DNA of 64,000 nt from an uncultured Bacteroidota bacterium. Lineage in GTDB: Bacteria; Bacteroidota; Bacteroidia; Bacteroidales; P3. Below the pieces are notes generated by a model. That model was given only the letters and a program-made list of their open reading frames with translations. It ran no database searches and was not told where the DNA came from. This document shows positions 19,199 through 27,624 of this stretch, one piece after another. The stretch is from the NCBI GenBank assembly GCA_902788805.1, contig CADALO010000001.1, forward strand, positions 1 to 64,000, read 5' to 3'. Numbering within the stretch: the stretch's first letter is position 1; the number at the start of each line of letters is the position of its first letter. The translations under genes were made by a program, and so were the position numbers.

Positions 19199-20806
19199 TC
19201 AGTTCTTTTGCTCGTAAAGGTTTCCGTCTTCGAGCAGTCGGGGGCGAGTGTCGTCGTAGTCGCTATTGACGATGCTTCGTGTTTTGTCAAAGCAGGGTGT
19301 GGCAATGCAGCCGAGGTCTATGATTGTGTGGAAGAGGTCGTCTATCATATAGGGCGTGTTCTGGCGCTCAATGAGTTGTGGGTAATGCGTTGCGGCATAT
19401 TCGCTTTGTGAGGGCGAGAACCAAATAATGAAAGGTATCTCCACGTTGGCGTTGGGAATACGGTCGGAGTAGTCGTGACCAGAATAGTCGCCTTCGTCGT
19501 AGACGTTCTCGCCGTGGTCGGACAGATAGATGGCGGAGATGCGTATTTTGTTGTGCGTGTGACTATAGGCGTTCAGCATTGAGAATATGCTGTCGACTAT
19601 GAAGTCGTTGTAAAGCACGGCGTTGTCGTAGGTGTTGACGGTTCGTGTACGCTTGTCGCCTTTGTCTTCAAACTTGGCGAAGTCTCTGGGATAGCGTTTG
19701 TTGTATTGCGTGTGGCACCCCATCAGGTGCAGGAATACAAGTTTGTGTTTTGCGGTGTCGCCGAGTGCGGAGAGTAGGGGCCCGAACAGACGTTGGTCGA
19801 GCGAGATGGTCATTGTACTTTCTTTCGACGAATTGGCCGTTATGTTCACAAAGGTCTTGATGTCTGCATTCTGGGCAAGACTGGTCACTCCGTTGTCCCA
19901 CAGGCCGATAGGCGACTGATTGGAAAGCCAATAACTCTTGTAGGGCGACGAGTGGAATATGTCGAAGATATGCGTGCAACTGTCGAGAGAACGGTGGCGT
20001 TCGGCATTGTTTTCTGTCAGGAAGTTCATCACAGACCGTAAAGTGTTGGAATTAGCGCTGATTACGTTATTGAAGACCATTATGTCGTTCCTTGCCTGCA
20101 GTCGCGGCGTTGTTTGGCGTTTGTAGCCGTAGAGCGACAGGTGGTTGCGGTTGCACGATTCGCCTATTATTACCACTACAAGAGTTGAATCGTTGGTTGT
20201 CAGCTTGGTATCGATGTTGTACAAGGCACGCGTCTTTAGGTTCTTGTATTCTTTCGATTCCTCGAAGAACGAAACGAAGGCGCGTTCCACGTCTGGTACG
20301 GCGAGACGTAGAAACCTTTGATGGACAATGTTGTCGGCGAAGAATACGGCGACAAAGAGCCATAGTGCCGACCAGACGATGATTTCGCCTTTCGCCTTGA
20401 ACGACAGCAGTGGAATGTGTCTTATTGTGAAGATAAACAGTGCGATATAAGGGATGAACAAAAGCAGCAGCGGAGTCATCTTGATAGCCATAAACTCCGA
20501 GGCCTCGCTCCAGTTGGTGTTGAGAAAGACAAAGATTGACGAGGCGTTGAGAGGGCATTTAAGCACAATCCAGTGGAAGAGGTTGATGAGTCCGTCGGCG
20601 AACAACAGGCTTGCAGCCGTGACGTAGAGCCATTTCCTGCGTGTCAGGACGTATGGCACCAGCAGAACCACGCTCCACATAAGCAGGAGTAGGATGCTCC
20701 TTGCAGAGAAGACGTTACTGTTGAGTATCAGTCCTGTAACGGGCGTAAACAGCACCAAGGCAATGAGCCAAAGTATGTTGAGAAGGCTGTTGCTTTTGTG
20801 TGTCAT
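19199..20806 (-). CDS. Phosphoethanolamine transferase (EptA/CptA-like, sulfatase fold)
   Basis: 535 residues: about five N-terminal transmembrane helices (to about residue 165), then a periplasmic alkaline-phosphatase-type domain. Motifs are VVVIIGESCNRNHLSLYGYKRQTTPRL (nucleophile region), LVFLHLMGCHTQYNKRYP and AIYLSDHGENVYDEG (metal-binding Asp-His). Family members transfer phosphoethanolamine from phosphatidylethanolamine to lipid A or core sugars. EptA has G-E-T at the nucleophile position and this protein has G-E-S-C; I cannot say which residue acts. It lies 40 bases downstream of the rhodanese gene on the same strand. Such changes can lower sensitivity to cationic peptides. Confidence 0.85.
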   Translation of the reverse strand: MTHKSNSLLNILWLIALVLFTPVTGLILNSNVFSARSILLLLMWSVVLLVPYVLTRRKWLYVTAASLLFADGLINLFHWIVLKCPLNASSIFVFLNTNWSEASEFMAIKMTPLLLLFIPYIALFIFTIRHIPLLSFKAKGEIIVWSALWLFVAVFFADNIVHQRFLRLAVPDVERAFVSFFEESKEYKNLKTRALYNIDTKLTTNDSTLVVVIIGESCNRNHLSLYGYKRQTTPRLQARNDIMVFNNVISANSNTLRSVMNFLTENNAERHRSLDSCTHIFDIFHSSPYKSYWLSNQSPIGLWDNGVTSLAQNADIKTFVNITANSSKESTMTISLDQRLFGPLLSALGDTAKHKLVFLHLMGCHTQYNKRYPRDFAKFEDKGDKRTRTVNTYDNAVLYNDFIVDSIFSMLNAYSHTHNKIRISAIYLSDHGENVYDEGDYSGHDYSDRIPNANVEIPFIIWFSPSQSEYAATHYPQLIERQNTPYMIDDLFHTIIDLGCIATPCFDKTRSIVNSDYDDTRPRLLEDGNLYEQKN

Positions 20807-20846
20807 AGTATTGACCTGGGGGCTTGAAGGTGTGGTTCAGAGGTCG

Positions 20847-21242
20847 TCACTTCACGACAGGTTTCCCGGCTTTCTGCCAAGCCATTATGCCACCGTCGAG
20901 GTTGTAGACCGTGCAGCCTTTTGCAGAGAGCTGTTCGGCGGCCATAAGGCTGCGTTTACCGCTGCGGCAGTAGACGGCCACTTTGCCTTTGACATCCTTG
21001 ATGCGCTCGGCAAAATCAGCGGCCTTAACGTCTATGTTTTCTGCACCTGCAAGGTGCCCTTCGGCATATTCTTTCGGGGTCCGCACATCGATAAGCTGGA
21101 CATTCTTTTTGCCAATAATCTTGGCGAATTCCTCTACACTTATGGTCGTCACTGAGCCCTGTGAAGCTTGTTCGGCGCTTTTGCTGCTCCCGCAGCAGAC
21201 AGCCATCGTCGCAAACAATGTTATTGTGAGAAGATGTTTCAT
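20847..21242 (-). CDS. Rhodanese-like domain lipoprotein
   Basis: 131 residues with a lipobox-like N-terminus (TMAVCCGSS). A single rhodanese domain covers about residues 35-130: LIDVRTPKEYAEGHLAGAENIDV and the active-site loop CRSGKRS with Cys92. Single-domain periplasmic rhodaneses handle sulfane sulfur or related chemistry; the physiological substrate is unknown. A TATCTTTG -7 box lies upstream (minus strand, 21265-21272). The phosphoethanolamine transferase follows at 40 bases and may be co-transcribed. This gene marks the left border of the defence island. Confidence 0.88.
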   Translation of the reverse strand: MKHLLTITLFATMAVCCGSSKSAEQASQGSVTTISVEEFAKIIGKKNVQLIDVRTPKEYAEGHLAGAENIDVKAADFAERIKDVKGKVAVYCRSGKRSLMAAEQLSAKGCTVYNLDGGIMAWQKAGKPVVK

Positions 21243-21264
21243 AATTAGTGTGATTTAGAGTTTG

Positions 21265-21272
21265 CAAAGATA
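21265..21272 (-). promoter_or_regulatory. -7 box of the rhodanese gene
   Basis: TATCTTTG on the minus strand, 22 bases upstream of the start codon. No TTTG at the -33 position. Confidence 0.4.
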
Positions 21273-21301
21273 CACCTTTTCTTTGGAATGGGGGAAAATA
21301 T

Positions 21302-21332
21302 TTTGCCGTATCGGGAAAAGTTTGTACTTTTG
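21302..21332 (+). promoter_or_regulatory. Promoter of the DUF1016 fragment
   Basis: TTTG at 21302-21305, 19 bases, TACTTTTG at 21325-21332: a complete Bacteroidota promoter. It drives the truncated gene that follows. Confidence 0.65.
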
Positions 21333-21451
21333 CAACGGCAATGACACGTGAAAACAGAGACATATTATTGCCGGATATCTGGAGGCTTACGGAGGAAACC
21401 ACAACCACACCTATCAATTTATGCAAACGAGAAATAGCTAACAATTACCTG

Positions 21452-21880
21452 ATGTCAGACAGCATAACCATACAGAACAGTAATATTATGCCGTTGTTCG
21501 ACGACCTGCGGCAGATTATCAACCAGACGCGCAACCGCGTTGCCGTCAATGTTAATGCCGAACTCACCTTGATGTATTGGCATATCGGTGAGCGCATCAA
21601 TCGAGAAGTGCTTGGTAACGAGCGCGCTGAATACGGAAAACAAATTGTGTCGGCAGTGTCGACACAATTGCAGTCAGAATTCGGCAAAAAGGGATTTGAA
21701 CCCCGTAGTATCTGGCGGATGATGCAATTCGCCTCAATGTTTCCGGACATAAAGATTGTGACACCACTGGTGACACATTTGTCTTGGTCAACCACTCGCG
21801 ATAGTAGTTTTATGTGGCTAAAATATATTAAGATACAAGGACAAATTGTGTCGGCATTGCCGACATTTTTTGTAAAATAA
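21452..21880 (+). pseudogene. Truncated DUF1016 (YhcG-like) N-terminal domain protein
   Basis: 142 residues from the ATG at 21452; a start at 21341 is also open but sits only eight bases after the -7 box and adds unrelated sequence. Residues 10-112 match the DUF1016 N-terminal domain (LRQIINQTRNRVAVNVNAE, LMYWHIGERINREV, YGKQIV, FEPRSIWRMMQFA). Full-length relatives are about 330-350 residues and carry a PD-(D/E)XK nuclease domain. Here the match stops at LVTHLSWS and the frame ends after about 30 unrelated residues. It is probably a deletion remnant of a defence nuclease. A hairpin with six T follows inside the 3' end (21849-21871). Confidence 0.75.
21849..21871 (+). terminator. Terminator at the end of the DUF1016 fragment
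   Basis: TGTCGGC (21849-21855), loop ATT, GCCGACA (21859-21865), then six T. It overlaps the last codons of the fragment, which fits a rearranged 3' end. Confidence 0.65.
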
Positions 21881-21957
21881 CGCAGTCGTCAAGTGATGAT
21901 TTCTGTAAAAAACGCAGTCAATCCAATTTTGTAATTTTTAGGAGATATACCCTGCAA

Positions 21958-22041
21958 TAATCTTGAAAAGATGTAAGTTTTAGGTTCGGATAATCTTGAA
22001 AAGTTGTATAATTTATTTTGTGATAATCTTGAAAAGTTGTA
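21958..22041 (+). repeat. Three direct repeats with exact 33-bp period upstream of the AAA ATPase gene
   Basis: TAATCTTGAAAAG(A/T)TGTA occurs at 21958-21975, 21991-22008 and 22024-22041, each 33 bases apart, about three helical turns. The last copy runs into the -7 box and the second ends just before the -33 box. The arrangement looks like an array of operator sites on one face of the DNA. Confidence 0.7.
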
Positions 22042-22047
22042 TCTTTG
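22017..22047 (+). promoter_or_regulatory. Promoter of the AAA ATPase gene
   Basis: TTTG at 22017-22020, 19 bases, TATCTTTG at 22040-22047, 26 bases before the ATG at 22074. It overlaps the third 33-bp repeat. Confidence 0.75.
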
Positions 22048-22073
22048 CACTTGGAAACAAATAACGATAGTTT

Positions 22074-23423
22074 ATGAAAAGAAAGATATACAGCAAGTTA
22101 CTCGAATGGAAGCAACAGCGCAATGGCGCGACGGCCGTGTTAATAGAGGGAGCTCGGCGTATCGGCAAGAGCTATATTGTGGAGGAATTTGCCCGTAACG
22201 AGTACGATTCGTATATTATCATCGACTTCAATAAAGCCGACAAGGTGGTGGCAACTTGGTTTGACACGCTGCTGGAAGACCTCGACACACTATTGATGAA
22301 TCTCCAGATACACTACAACACACGTCTTACACCCGGCAGGTCCGTTATCGTTTTCGACGAGGTACAGCTCTGTCCACGTGCCCGTGCCGCCATCAAATAC
22401 TTGGTGGCTGACGGCAGGTACAACTATATCGAAACAGGGTCGCTCATTAGCATCAAGAAAAATGTGCGAGACATTGTCATCCCCTCCGAGGAGGAAGCAA
22501 TGCCTATGTATCCGATGGATTTCGAGGAGTTTCTTTGGGCAATGGGCAACGATATGCTGATGCCATATATCACCCAATGCTATGAAAAACGGCAACCTCT
22601 GGGTGCACTCCACAGGAAGGCGCTCGACTATTTCCGCACTTATATGATTGTAGGCGGGATGCCCCAAGCAGTGCAGACTTTTGTCCAATCCAGAGACTTT
22701 GACAAGGTGGACCAAATGAAACGCGGAATACTACAGGTCTACACCAACGACATCTCCAAATACGCCGAAGGCGTGGAACACAAGGTGAAAAGCATCTTCG
22801 ATCAAATTCCCGCACAGCTGCAGAAACACGAGAAGAAGTTCCGCTTGTCGGCATTGGAACCTAGCGCTGCCTACCGCGACTACGACGATGCCTTCTTCTG
22901 GCTTGCCGATGCCGGAATCGTGAACATCTGCTACAACTGCACCGCGCCCAATGTGGGGCTACGTCTCAATATGGAACGCAACACACTTAAATGTTATATG
23001 GCTGATACGGGTCTGCTTATCTCCCATACATTCGACGAGAAAGGCAAGGTGCCTGTGGAGATTTACCAAAAACTACTGCTCAACAAGTTGGAGGTGAATC
23101 AGGGAATGATTGTGGAAAATATCGTGGCGCAGATGCTTGCTGCAAACAACCACAAGCTCTATTTCTACACCAACTCCAGCCGCGACAACGCCAGCGACCG
23201 TATGGAGATAGATTTCCTTACCGCCAAAAGCAAACTCACCACACGGCACAATATCACTCCCATTGAGGTAAAGTCTTCGCAGCGTTACACGCTTTCCTCC
23301 CTCCGTAAATGTATGGATAAGTTCGGAGAATATCTCACAACACCCATTGTGTTGCACGGCAACGACCTCAAAGAGGAGAACGGAATTCTTTTCTTACCGC
23401 TGTATATGACCCCGTGCATATGA
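22074..23423 (+). CDS. AAA-family ATPase with DUF4143 domain
   Basis: 449 residues. Walker A is GARRIGKSYIVEEFA (about residues 25-39) and the Walker B-like stretch is VIVFDEVQLCPRAR (about 88-101), followed by ETGSLIS. The C-terminal DUF4143 domain (about 205-420) has YMADTGLLIS and ITPIEVKSS. This large family (AAA_14 plus DUF4143) is frequent in Bacteroidota accessory regions; its role is not settled, and links to nuclease-like or defence functions are suggested by the PD-(D/E)XK-like C-terminal half. It has its own promoter with three repeats, and its stop codon overlaps the start of a 36-residue ORF (ATGA). Confidence 0.85.
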   Translation: MKRKIYSKLLEWKQQRNGATAVLIEGARRIGKSYIVEEFARNEYDSYIIIDFNKADKVVATWFDTLLEDLDTLLMNLQIHYNTRLTPGRSVIVFDEVQLCPRARAAIKYLVADGRYNYIETGSLISIKKNVRDIVIPSEEEAMPMYPMDFEEFLWAMGNDMLMPYITQCYEKRQPLGALHRKALDYFRTYMIVGGMPQAVQTFVQSRDFDKVDQMKRGILQVYTNDISKYAEGVEHKVKSIFDQIPAQLQKHEKKFRLSALEPSAAYRDYDDAFFWLADAGIVNICYNCTAPNVGLRLNMERNTLKCYMADTGLLISHTFDEKGKVPVEIYQKLLLNKLEVNQGMIVENIVAQMLAANNHKLYFYTNSSRDNASDRMEIDFLTAKSKLTTRHNITPIEVKSSQRYTLSSLRKCMDKFGEYLTTPIVLHGNDLKEENGILFLPLYMTPCI

Positions 23424-23530
23424 AAGTTGTAACCAATATAAAGATGAACTCCAAAGAACTGCTGCAACGCCAGCTGCACAAAGGCCTGGAAGCCGCCCGC
23501 CAGCGCTGGGAGAATCAACCGAAGGACTAA
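23420..23530 (+). CDS. Small ORF overlapping the ATPase stop codon
   Basis: 36 codons starting at the ATGA overlap with the ATPase gene (23420-23423). It encodes a basic, amphipathic peptide (KELLQRQLHKGLEAARQRWE). The ATGA overlap suggests translational coupling. I recognise no family; it could be a real small partner or the remains of a longer gene. Confidence 0.35.
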   Translation: MKVVTNIKMNSKELLQRQLHKGLEAARQRWENQPKD

Positions 23531-23544
23531 CCACAAAAGATTAT

Positions 23545-23575
23545 TTTGCCAAATAAGAAAAGATTCGTATCTTTG
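23545..23575 (+). promoter_or_regulatory. Promoter of the two-RT operon
   Basis: TTTG at 23545-23548, 19 bases, TATCTTTG at 23568-23575. The expected leader is about 100 bases before the first RT start at 23684 and contains a nine-codon ORF (ATG at 23587). Confidence 0.75.
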
Positions 23576-23683
23576 CAGCGTGAAAATGAATAAAGAATGT
23601 TTCTACTATTGCTGATACAGAACAAGAAAAATAATGTGTGTCCTATACCCTAATATGCTTTAATTGATTAGTTTTGAAAACCA

Positions 23684-25099
23684 ATGTTAGACCAATCTTT
23701 CTCGGTACATAACCTTGAGGTGATTTTTGATTTAGAAAATCGAAAAGGCAACATCGACATTAACTGGATGCCAGAAGGTTATCGTAATGCTGCTGCAGAA
23801 ATGAAAGAGCTGCGACATCAGATTGGTGAATTGAAAAGCAGAGGGCACAAAAAAACAAAAGAAGATATTGAGAGAATTATTGAGTTAGAAAAATCTTACA
23901 TCAAAGAGAAAGACAAAAAGGAGGAAAGCCGCCAAGCATTCTTAAAAGACTGTGAAGACAAAATCAATTCCAAGGACTTTAAGTTCACAATGACAAAATT
24001 TCTGGATAAGGATGCGGACAAAGAGGTCTTTAAACTGAATACCAATGAACCAGCTGTATTCTTTGTACTAAAACAGTTGCAATATAATATCAATAAGACA
24101 TTCAAGGTAAAACAGGCAAATCGCCACGCCATCCTGTGTGATGTCAAGGCGTTTTTACATACCATAATGCCACTCCATATCATACGGACGGACATAAGCA
24201 GTTTTTATGAATCAATTCCACAGGCAGCATTATTAGAAAAGGTTGAAGGAAATACTTTATTGAGCCATAGGTCAAAAGCCTTTATTCGTGCAATACTCAA
24301 ACTTTATGACGATTGTAAAGACGAAACACGGGTGTCTAAGGGTGTAGGCGTACCTAGAGGAGTAGGAATAAGCCCATTGTTAAGTGAAATATATGTACGA
24401 GACTTGGATTCGCGTATCAAATCGTTTATAGGGACACAATTCTATGCCCGTTATGTGGATGACATTTTCGTTATTTTAACGACATTGCCTGATGGACAGA
24501 AGAATTCCAAGGACTGTTTCATAAAACTCAAAAAAATGTTTGGTAAGTATGGCCTAACACTGAAAGATGAGACTGATCCAAAGAAGAAGTGCAAAATACT
24601 AGATGTCATTGACGATGAATCTTTTGACACTTTTGATTATTTGGGTTACAGTATTACCATAACACGAAATAATAAGCAAACTGTGGCCACGTTTGGCCTT
24701 TCAGAGAACAAGATAAAACACTTTAAGGAGAAAGTTGACCATATTGTGGCTCATTTTGAGAACAAGAGTAAGGTGAATATTAAAGATGCATATAAAGAAT
24801 TTTTCGACTTGCTAAATTATATCACAGGCAATACAAAACTCTTTAAAAGCAAGGCATATGTGAAGGTGGGCTTATATTATAACAATGATCTTCTTGACAG
24901 AAAAGAGGATTTAGACACGTTGCAACAATATTTGCGGGATAAGAATATTGAACCCAGCCATAATGCTACGGGATGGGCTGCTTGCAAGACGAAGATTGCC
25001 CAGAAAATTCGGAAAATTGATTTCCATGAGCGATGGGAACAGAAGAAAATGTTTCATTTCTCATTAGCAAAAATACAGGAAATGGAGGCATGGCTGTGA
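23684..25099 (+). CDS. drt3a: Reverse transcriptase, Drt3a-like (UG3) of a DRT type 3 defence system
   Basis: 471 residues. The palm has RT motif A IIRTDISSFYESIP (Asp170), motif B GVGVPRGVGISPLLSE, motif C YVDD (residues 257-260 in ARYVDDIFVIL) and motif D LTLKDETDPKKKC. A charged, coiled-coil-like N-terminus (about residues 35-90, KKTKEDIERIIELEKSY) precedes it. There is no maturase domain, HNH, Avd gene or template/variable repeat, so it is neither a group II intron nor a diversity-generating RT. It overlaps a second RT gene and an RNA with an ACACACA motif follows; this pairing matches DRT3 (UG3 plus UG8). The sequence is visibly more A+T-rich than the flanking housekeeping genes, which suggests transfer. 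The assignment to UG3 is from architecture, not alignment. Confidence 0.8.
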   Translation: MLDQSFSVHNLEVIFDLENRKGNIDINWMPEGYRNAAAEMKELRHQIGELKSRGHKKTKEDIERIIELEKSYIKEKDKKEESRQAFLKDCEDKINSKDFKFTMTKFLDKDADKEVFKLNTNEPAVFFVLKQLQYNINKTFKVKQANRHAILCDVKAFLHTIMPLHIIRTDISSFYESIPQAALLEKVEGNTLLSHRSKAFIRAILKLYDDCKDETRVSKGVGVPRGVGISPLLSEIYVRDLDSRIKSFIGTQFYARYVDDIFVILTTLPDGQKNSKDCFIKLKKMFGKYGLTLKDETDPKKKCKILDVIDDESFDTFDYLGYSITITRNNKQTVATFGLSENKIKHFKEKVDHIVAHFENKSKVNIKDAYKEFFDLLNYITGNTKLFKSKAYVKVGLYYNNDLLDRKEDLDTLQQYLRDKNIEPSHNATGWAACKTKIAQKIRKIDFHERWEQKKMFHFSLAKIQEMEAWL

Positions 25100-27315
25100 A
25101 AAGAAAAAAAATTAAGCTCAGATACAAGAAAGAGCGTGTGGTGTTCTCTGACGTGCTACCGTATGAATTGCCGTTTATTTTCACCAACAGGTATTTCTAC
25201 CGTTTCCTTGTGAGAAACGAAATTTCTATAGATGGTTCCGATGTTTTACATTGGAAAGAAGGTATTCAAAAAGGGGCATTGGCAATATTGGCTTTATTAT
25301 CCCAGCACAAAGGCAGACAGTTGAAGGACAAAACAGAGATAAATGTTCAGAAACAACTTGTCACTATTCCGTTTAATTATACCATTAAGCACAAGGAAAC
25401 GAGCAATAGGAGTTTGTCAGTAGTACATCCTCTAAATCAGATTCAGATGGTGAACTTCTATAACCAATACAAGAATGTGATTATATATTTGTGTGGCAAA
25501 AGTCATTTCTCCATCCGATATCCTAACAAAGTGGCATGTTATTTCTATTTCAAAGATAGACTCCACAGTACACTAATAGGAAAGAAATCGGATAAACTTG
25601 AGATATACTTTAGTGAGTATGAAAATATGAAGACTTTCTTTAGTTACAAAAAGTATTCAAATATCTATAAGTTTTATGAAGACTACCGATATCAACGAGC
25701 AGAGAAAAAGTATCAGCATTTGTTGAAATTCGACATTCAGGGTTGCTTTGACAACATCTATACACATAGTATTGCCTGGGCGGTGAATGGAGGGAAAGAT
25801 GCCTATAAAGACCATTTTGAAAGCATAGATGATTCTTTCGCTTCGAAATGGGATAAAGTCATGCAAAAACTCAACTATAATGAAACAAACGGAATCGTTA
25901 TTGGACCTGAGTTCTCGCGTATTTTTGCAGAAGTTATTATGCAACACATTGACCTCAGGGCCGAGGAGGAATTGAAGAAATTTGACTTTACGAATAAAGT
26001 GGATTACGAGTGTTATAGGTATGTCGATGATTTTTTCTTTTTTTACAATAACCCTGAAATAAAAGACAGGATTCTACGTGTTTTTGATGAACTGCTTAGG
26101 GAATTTAAGATGACCATTAGCCATGAGAAAACTTTTCTGATTGATAGACCATTTATTACTGATATTACACGAGCCAAGAACATGATAGACATACTCATCC
26201 GTGATACTTTCTCCTTTTCTGCGATAGAGAAAGAAGATACGAAAGAGGATGATGAAGATAGAGATACACAGGACGATGAATATGAAGAGAATCTGATTAC
26301 AGAGGAAAACTTGAAGAAAGCACTTGCCAAAGAATTGAATTTTCATCTAAAAGCCACCCATTTTAACAAGAAGTACAAAGATGTTATCACATCAACGAAT
26401 GTATTGCCAAAGGATGTGGCCAACTATACACTTGCTATTGCAAATATTCATTTGGAAAGGTTATTAAAGAAGTATGACAAGATATTTAAGGTGTTGAAAA
26501 AAGGTTTGGATGATTCTGGTTTGAGTACATTTCATTCGGATTGTACGCATCGGATTTCCCAACTTGAGATAAAATTGTCAAACTACCTGCTTGAATTGGT
26601 GGATGCTATTTTTTTCATCTTTTCTGAAGACAAACGAATCAATACGACTTTGAAACTTTCGCAAGTGCTTAATGTAATTATTATTTATTTGGACAATGAC
26701 TATAAGATTTCAAAGTCCAAGACCATCAAGCGTTTTTCCGATAAAACAAGAGATTTGGTATTTAAAAAGATACGGGATGAAGTCTGCCTTGTTATACAGC
26801 GTTCTCATATGAATCCTGACACGCAATTAGAAACCCTTTATCTACTACCCGTATTTCGTCAGATGCATGCAAAGTATAGGTTGACATCCGTCGAGATAGA
26901 GCGATATCTTGGAGTTCGCCGCAAGGAAGATGGTACATTGGATGGCTTCCCCAAGTTGAATGCGATTGCTATCATTATTCTCCTATATTATATGGGGTCA
27001 TCTAGAGAGTATGACAATTTGCGAGAGGCTTTGAAGGATAAAATAGTCGAAAAAATTGAAGAAATACCTATTGTTAGAAGAAACCGCTCCGCCGAGATGG
27101 CAATTCTTGCTTTGGATTTAGCGGCCTGTCCTTACTTGGGCGATCATTCAAAGTCGTACAAACAAAAGGTTTTGCAGTCAATGGGTCTGTCTAGGACAGA
27201 TGCTGACGCTATATTAGATTTTTTGAAAACTCAAAAATATATGTTCACCAAATGGACTGGAGTGAACGTGACAAAAGAATTAAATGCCAAGATTAGTCAG
27301 GAGGTTTACTCATGA
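25090..27315 (+). CDS. drt3b: Reverse transcriptase, Drt3b-like (UG8) of a DRT type 3 defence system
   Basis: 741 residues from the ATG at 25090, overlapping the drt3a stop by ten bases; an in-frame ATG at 25033 would overlap by 67 bases and add 19 residues. The N-terminal region has the RT0/RT1-like block SVVHPLNQIQMVNFYNQY and FSIRYPNKVACYFYF. The palm shows motif A LLKFDIQGCFDNIY (Asp215), motif B NGIVIGPEFSRIFAEVI, motif C YVDD (311-314 in CYRYVDDFFFFYN) and motif D SHEKTFLI. An acidic linker (KEDTKEDDEDRDTQDDEYEE) leads to a mostly helical C-terminal half of about 350 residues, as in defence-associated UG reverse transcriptases. In reported DRT3 systems, as I recall, the second RT makes the strand complementary to that made by the first. 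Confidence 0.8.
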   Translation: MAVKRKKIKLRYKKERVVFSDVLPYELPFIFTNRYFYRFLVRNEISIDGSDVLHWKEGIQKGALAILALLSQHKGRQLKDKTEINVQKQLVTIPFNYTIKHKETSNRSLSVVHPLNQIQMVNFYNQYKNVIIYLCGKSHFSIRYPNKVACYFYFKDRLHSTLIGKKSDKLEIYFSEYENMKTFFSYKKYSNIYKFYEDYRYQRAEKKYQHLLKFDIQGCFDNIYTHSIAWAVNGGKDAYKDHFESIDDSFASKWDKVMQKLNYNETNGIVIGPEFSRIFAEVIMQHIDLRAEEELKKFDFTNKVDYECYRYVDDFFFFYNNPEIKDRILRVFDELLREFKMTISHEKTFLIDRPFITDITRAKNMIDILIRDTFSFSAIEKEDTKEDDEDRDTQDDEYEENLITEENLKKALAKELNFHLKATHFNKKYKDVITSTNVLPKDVANYTLAIANIHLERLLKKYDKIFKVLKKGLDDSGLSTFHSDCTHRISQLEIKLSNYLLELVDAIFFIFSEDKRINTTLKLSQVLNVIIIYLDNDYKISKSKTIKRFSDKTRDLVFKKIRDEVCLVIQRSHMNPDTQLETLYLLPVFRQMHAKYRLTSVEIERYLGVRRKEDGTLDGFPKLNAIAIIILLYYMGSSREYDNLREALKDKIVEKIEEIPIVRRNRSAEMAILALDLAACPYLGDHSKSYKQKVLQSMGLSRTDADAILDFLKTQKYMFTKWTGVNVTKELNAKISQEVYS

Positions 27316-27490
27316 CAATTTTAGCGGGGGGGCAAGTCGGTACAAAGTGCTCAATACAATCCACACACATAACCGGCTTGTGGCTTTACGAAAGCCAATC
27401 TTGGTGCTTAGAGCACTGGGCACCAATTTCCTTGAAACAAAACATATTTCAATATTCACACCAAGCAGAACTCATTGGATTCTGCTTGGT
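27316..27490 (+). ncRNA. Candidate DRT3 noncoding RNA with an ACACACA template motif
   Basis: It begins right after the drt3b stop codon and has no credible ORF. The motif CACACACA lies at 27362-27369 in the loop of a stem formed by 27333-27340 and 27373-27380 (8 bp, one G-U). Further stems are GGCTTT/AAAGCC (27382-27387 with 27391-27396) and TTGGTGC/GCACCAA (27401-27407 with 27420-27426). The loops AGTGCTC (27346-27352) and GAGCACT (27411-27417) are complementary, giving a possible kissing interaction. The 3' end is an 11-bp hairpin (27460-27470 with 27480-27490). Published DRT3 systems are said to use an ACACAC motif in their RNA as template for alternating DNA; I state this from memory. 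The 5' boundary is not known. Confidence 0.7.
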
Positions 27491-27497
27491 TATTTTA
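27460..27497 (+). terminator. Hairpin ending the candidate RNA
   Basis: ACCAAGCAGAA (27460-27470) pairs fully with TTCTGCTTGGT (27480-27490) around a nine-base loop and is followed by TATTTTA. The T tract is weak, so it may be a terminator or the 3' structural stem of the RNA. Confidence 0.6.
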
Positions 27498-27524
27498 GCT
27501 ATTTAAAAAAAAAACGTATTTTTG
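27494..27524 (+). promoter_or_regulatory. Possible promoter of the RM operon and its structured leader
   Basis: TATTTTTG (27517-27524) fits the -7 consensus; 19 bases upstream is TTTA in place of TTTG. Transcription from here would give a leader of about 225 bases before the ATG at 27757, including the folded element at 27625-27765. Confidence 0.45.
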
Positions 27525-27624
27525 CACTCAAATAAAATAACAAAACAGGAATAGAAATATGAAATAATAAGACAATAGATAAGAAAGATAAATAACATAT
27601 TATAAAGCGTTTTCGCTCCATCTA

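Noticed and set aside
21958..22041. Three regularly spaced repeats as a CRISPR array
   Set aside because: Only three copies, gaps of 15 bases that are too short for spacers, no cas genes, and direct overlap with a promoter. Operator repeats fit better.
23684..27315. Diversity-generating retroelement or group II intron
   Set aside because: There are two RTs, no Avd gene, no template/variable repeat pair, no maturase or HNH domain and no intron RNA domains at the flanks.
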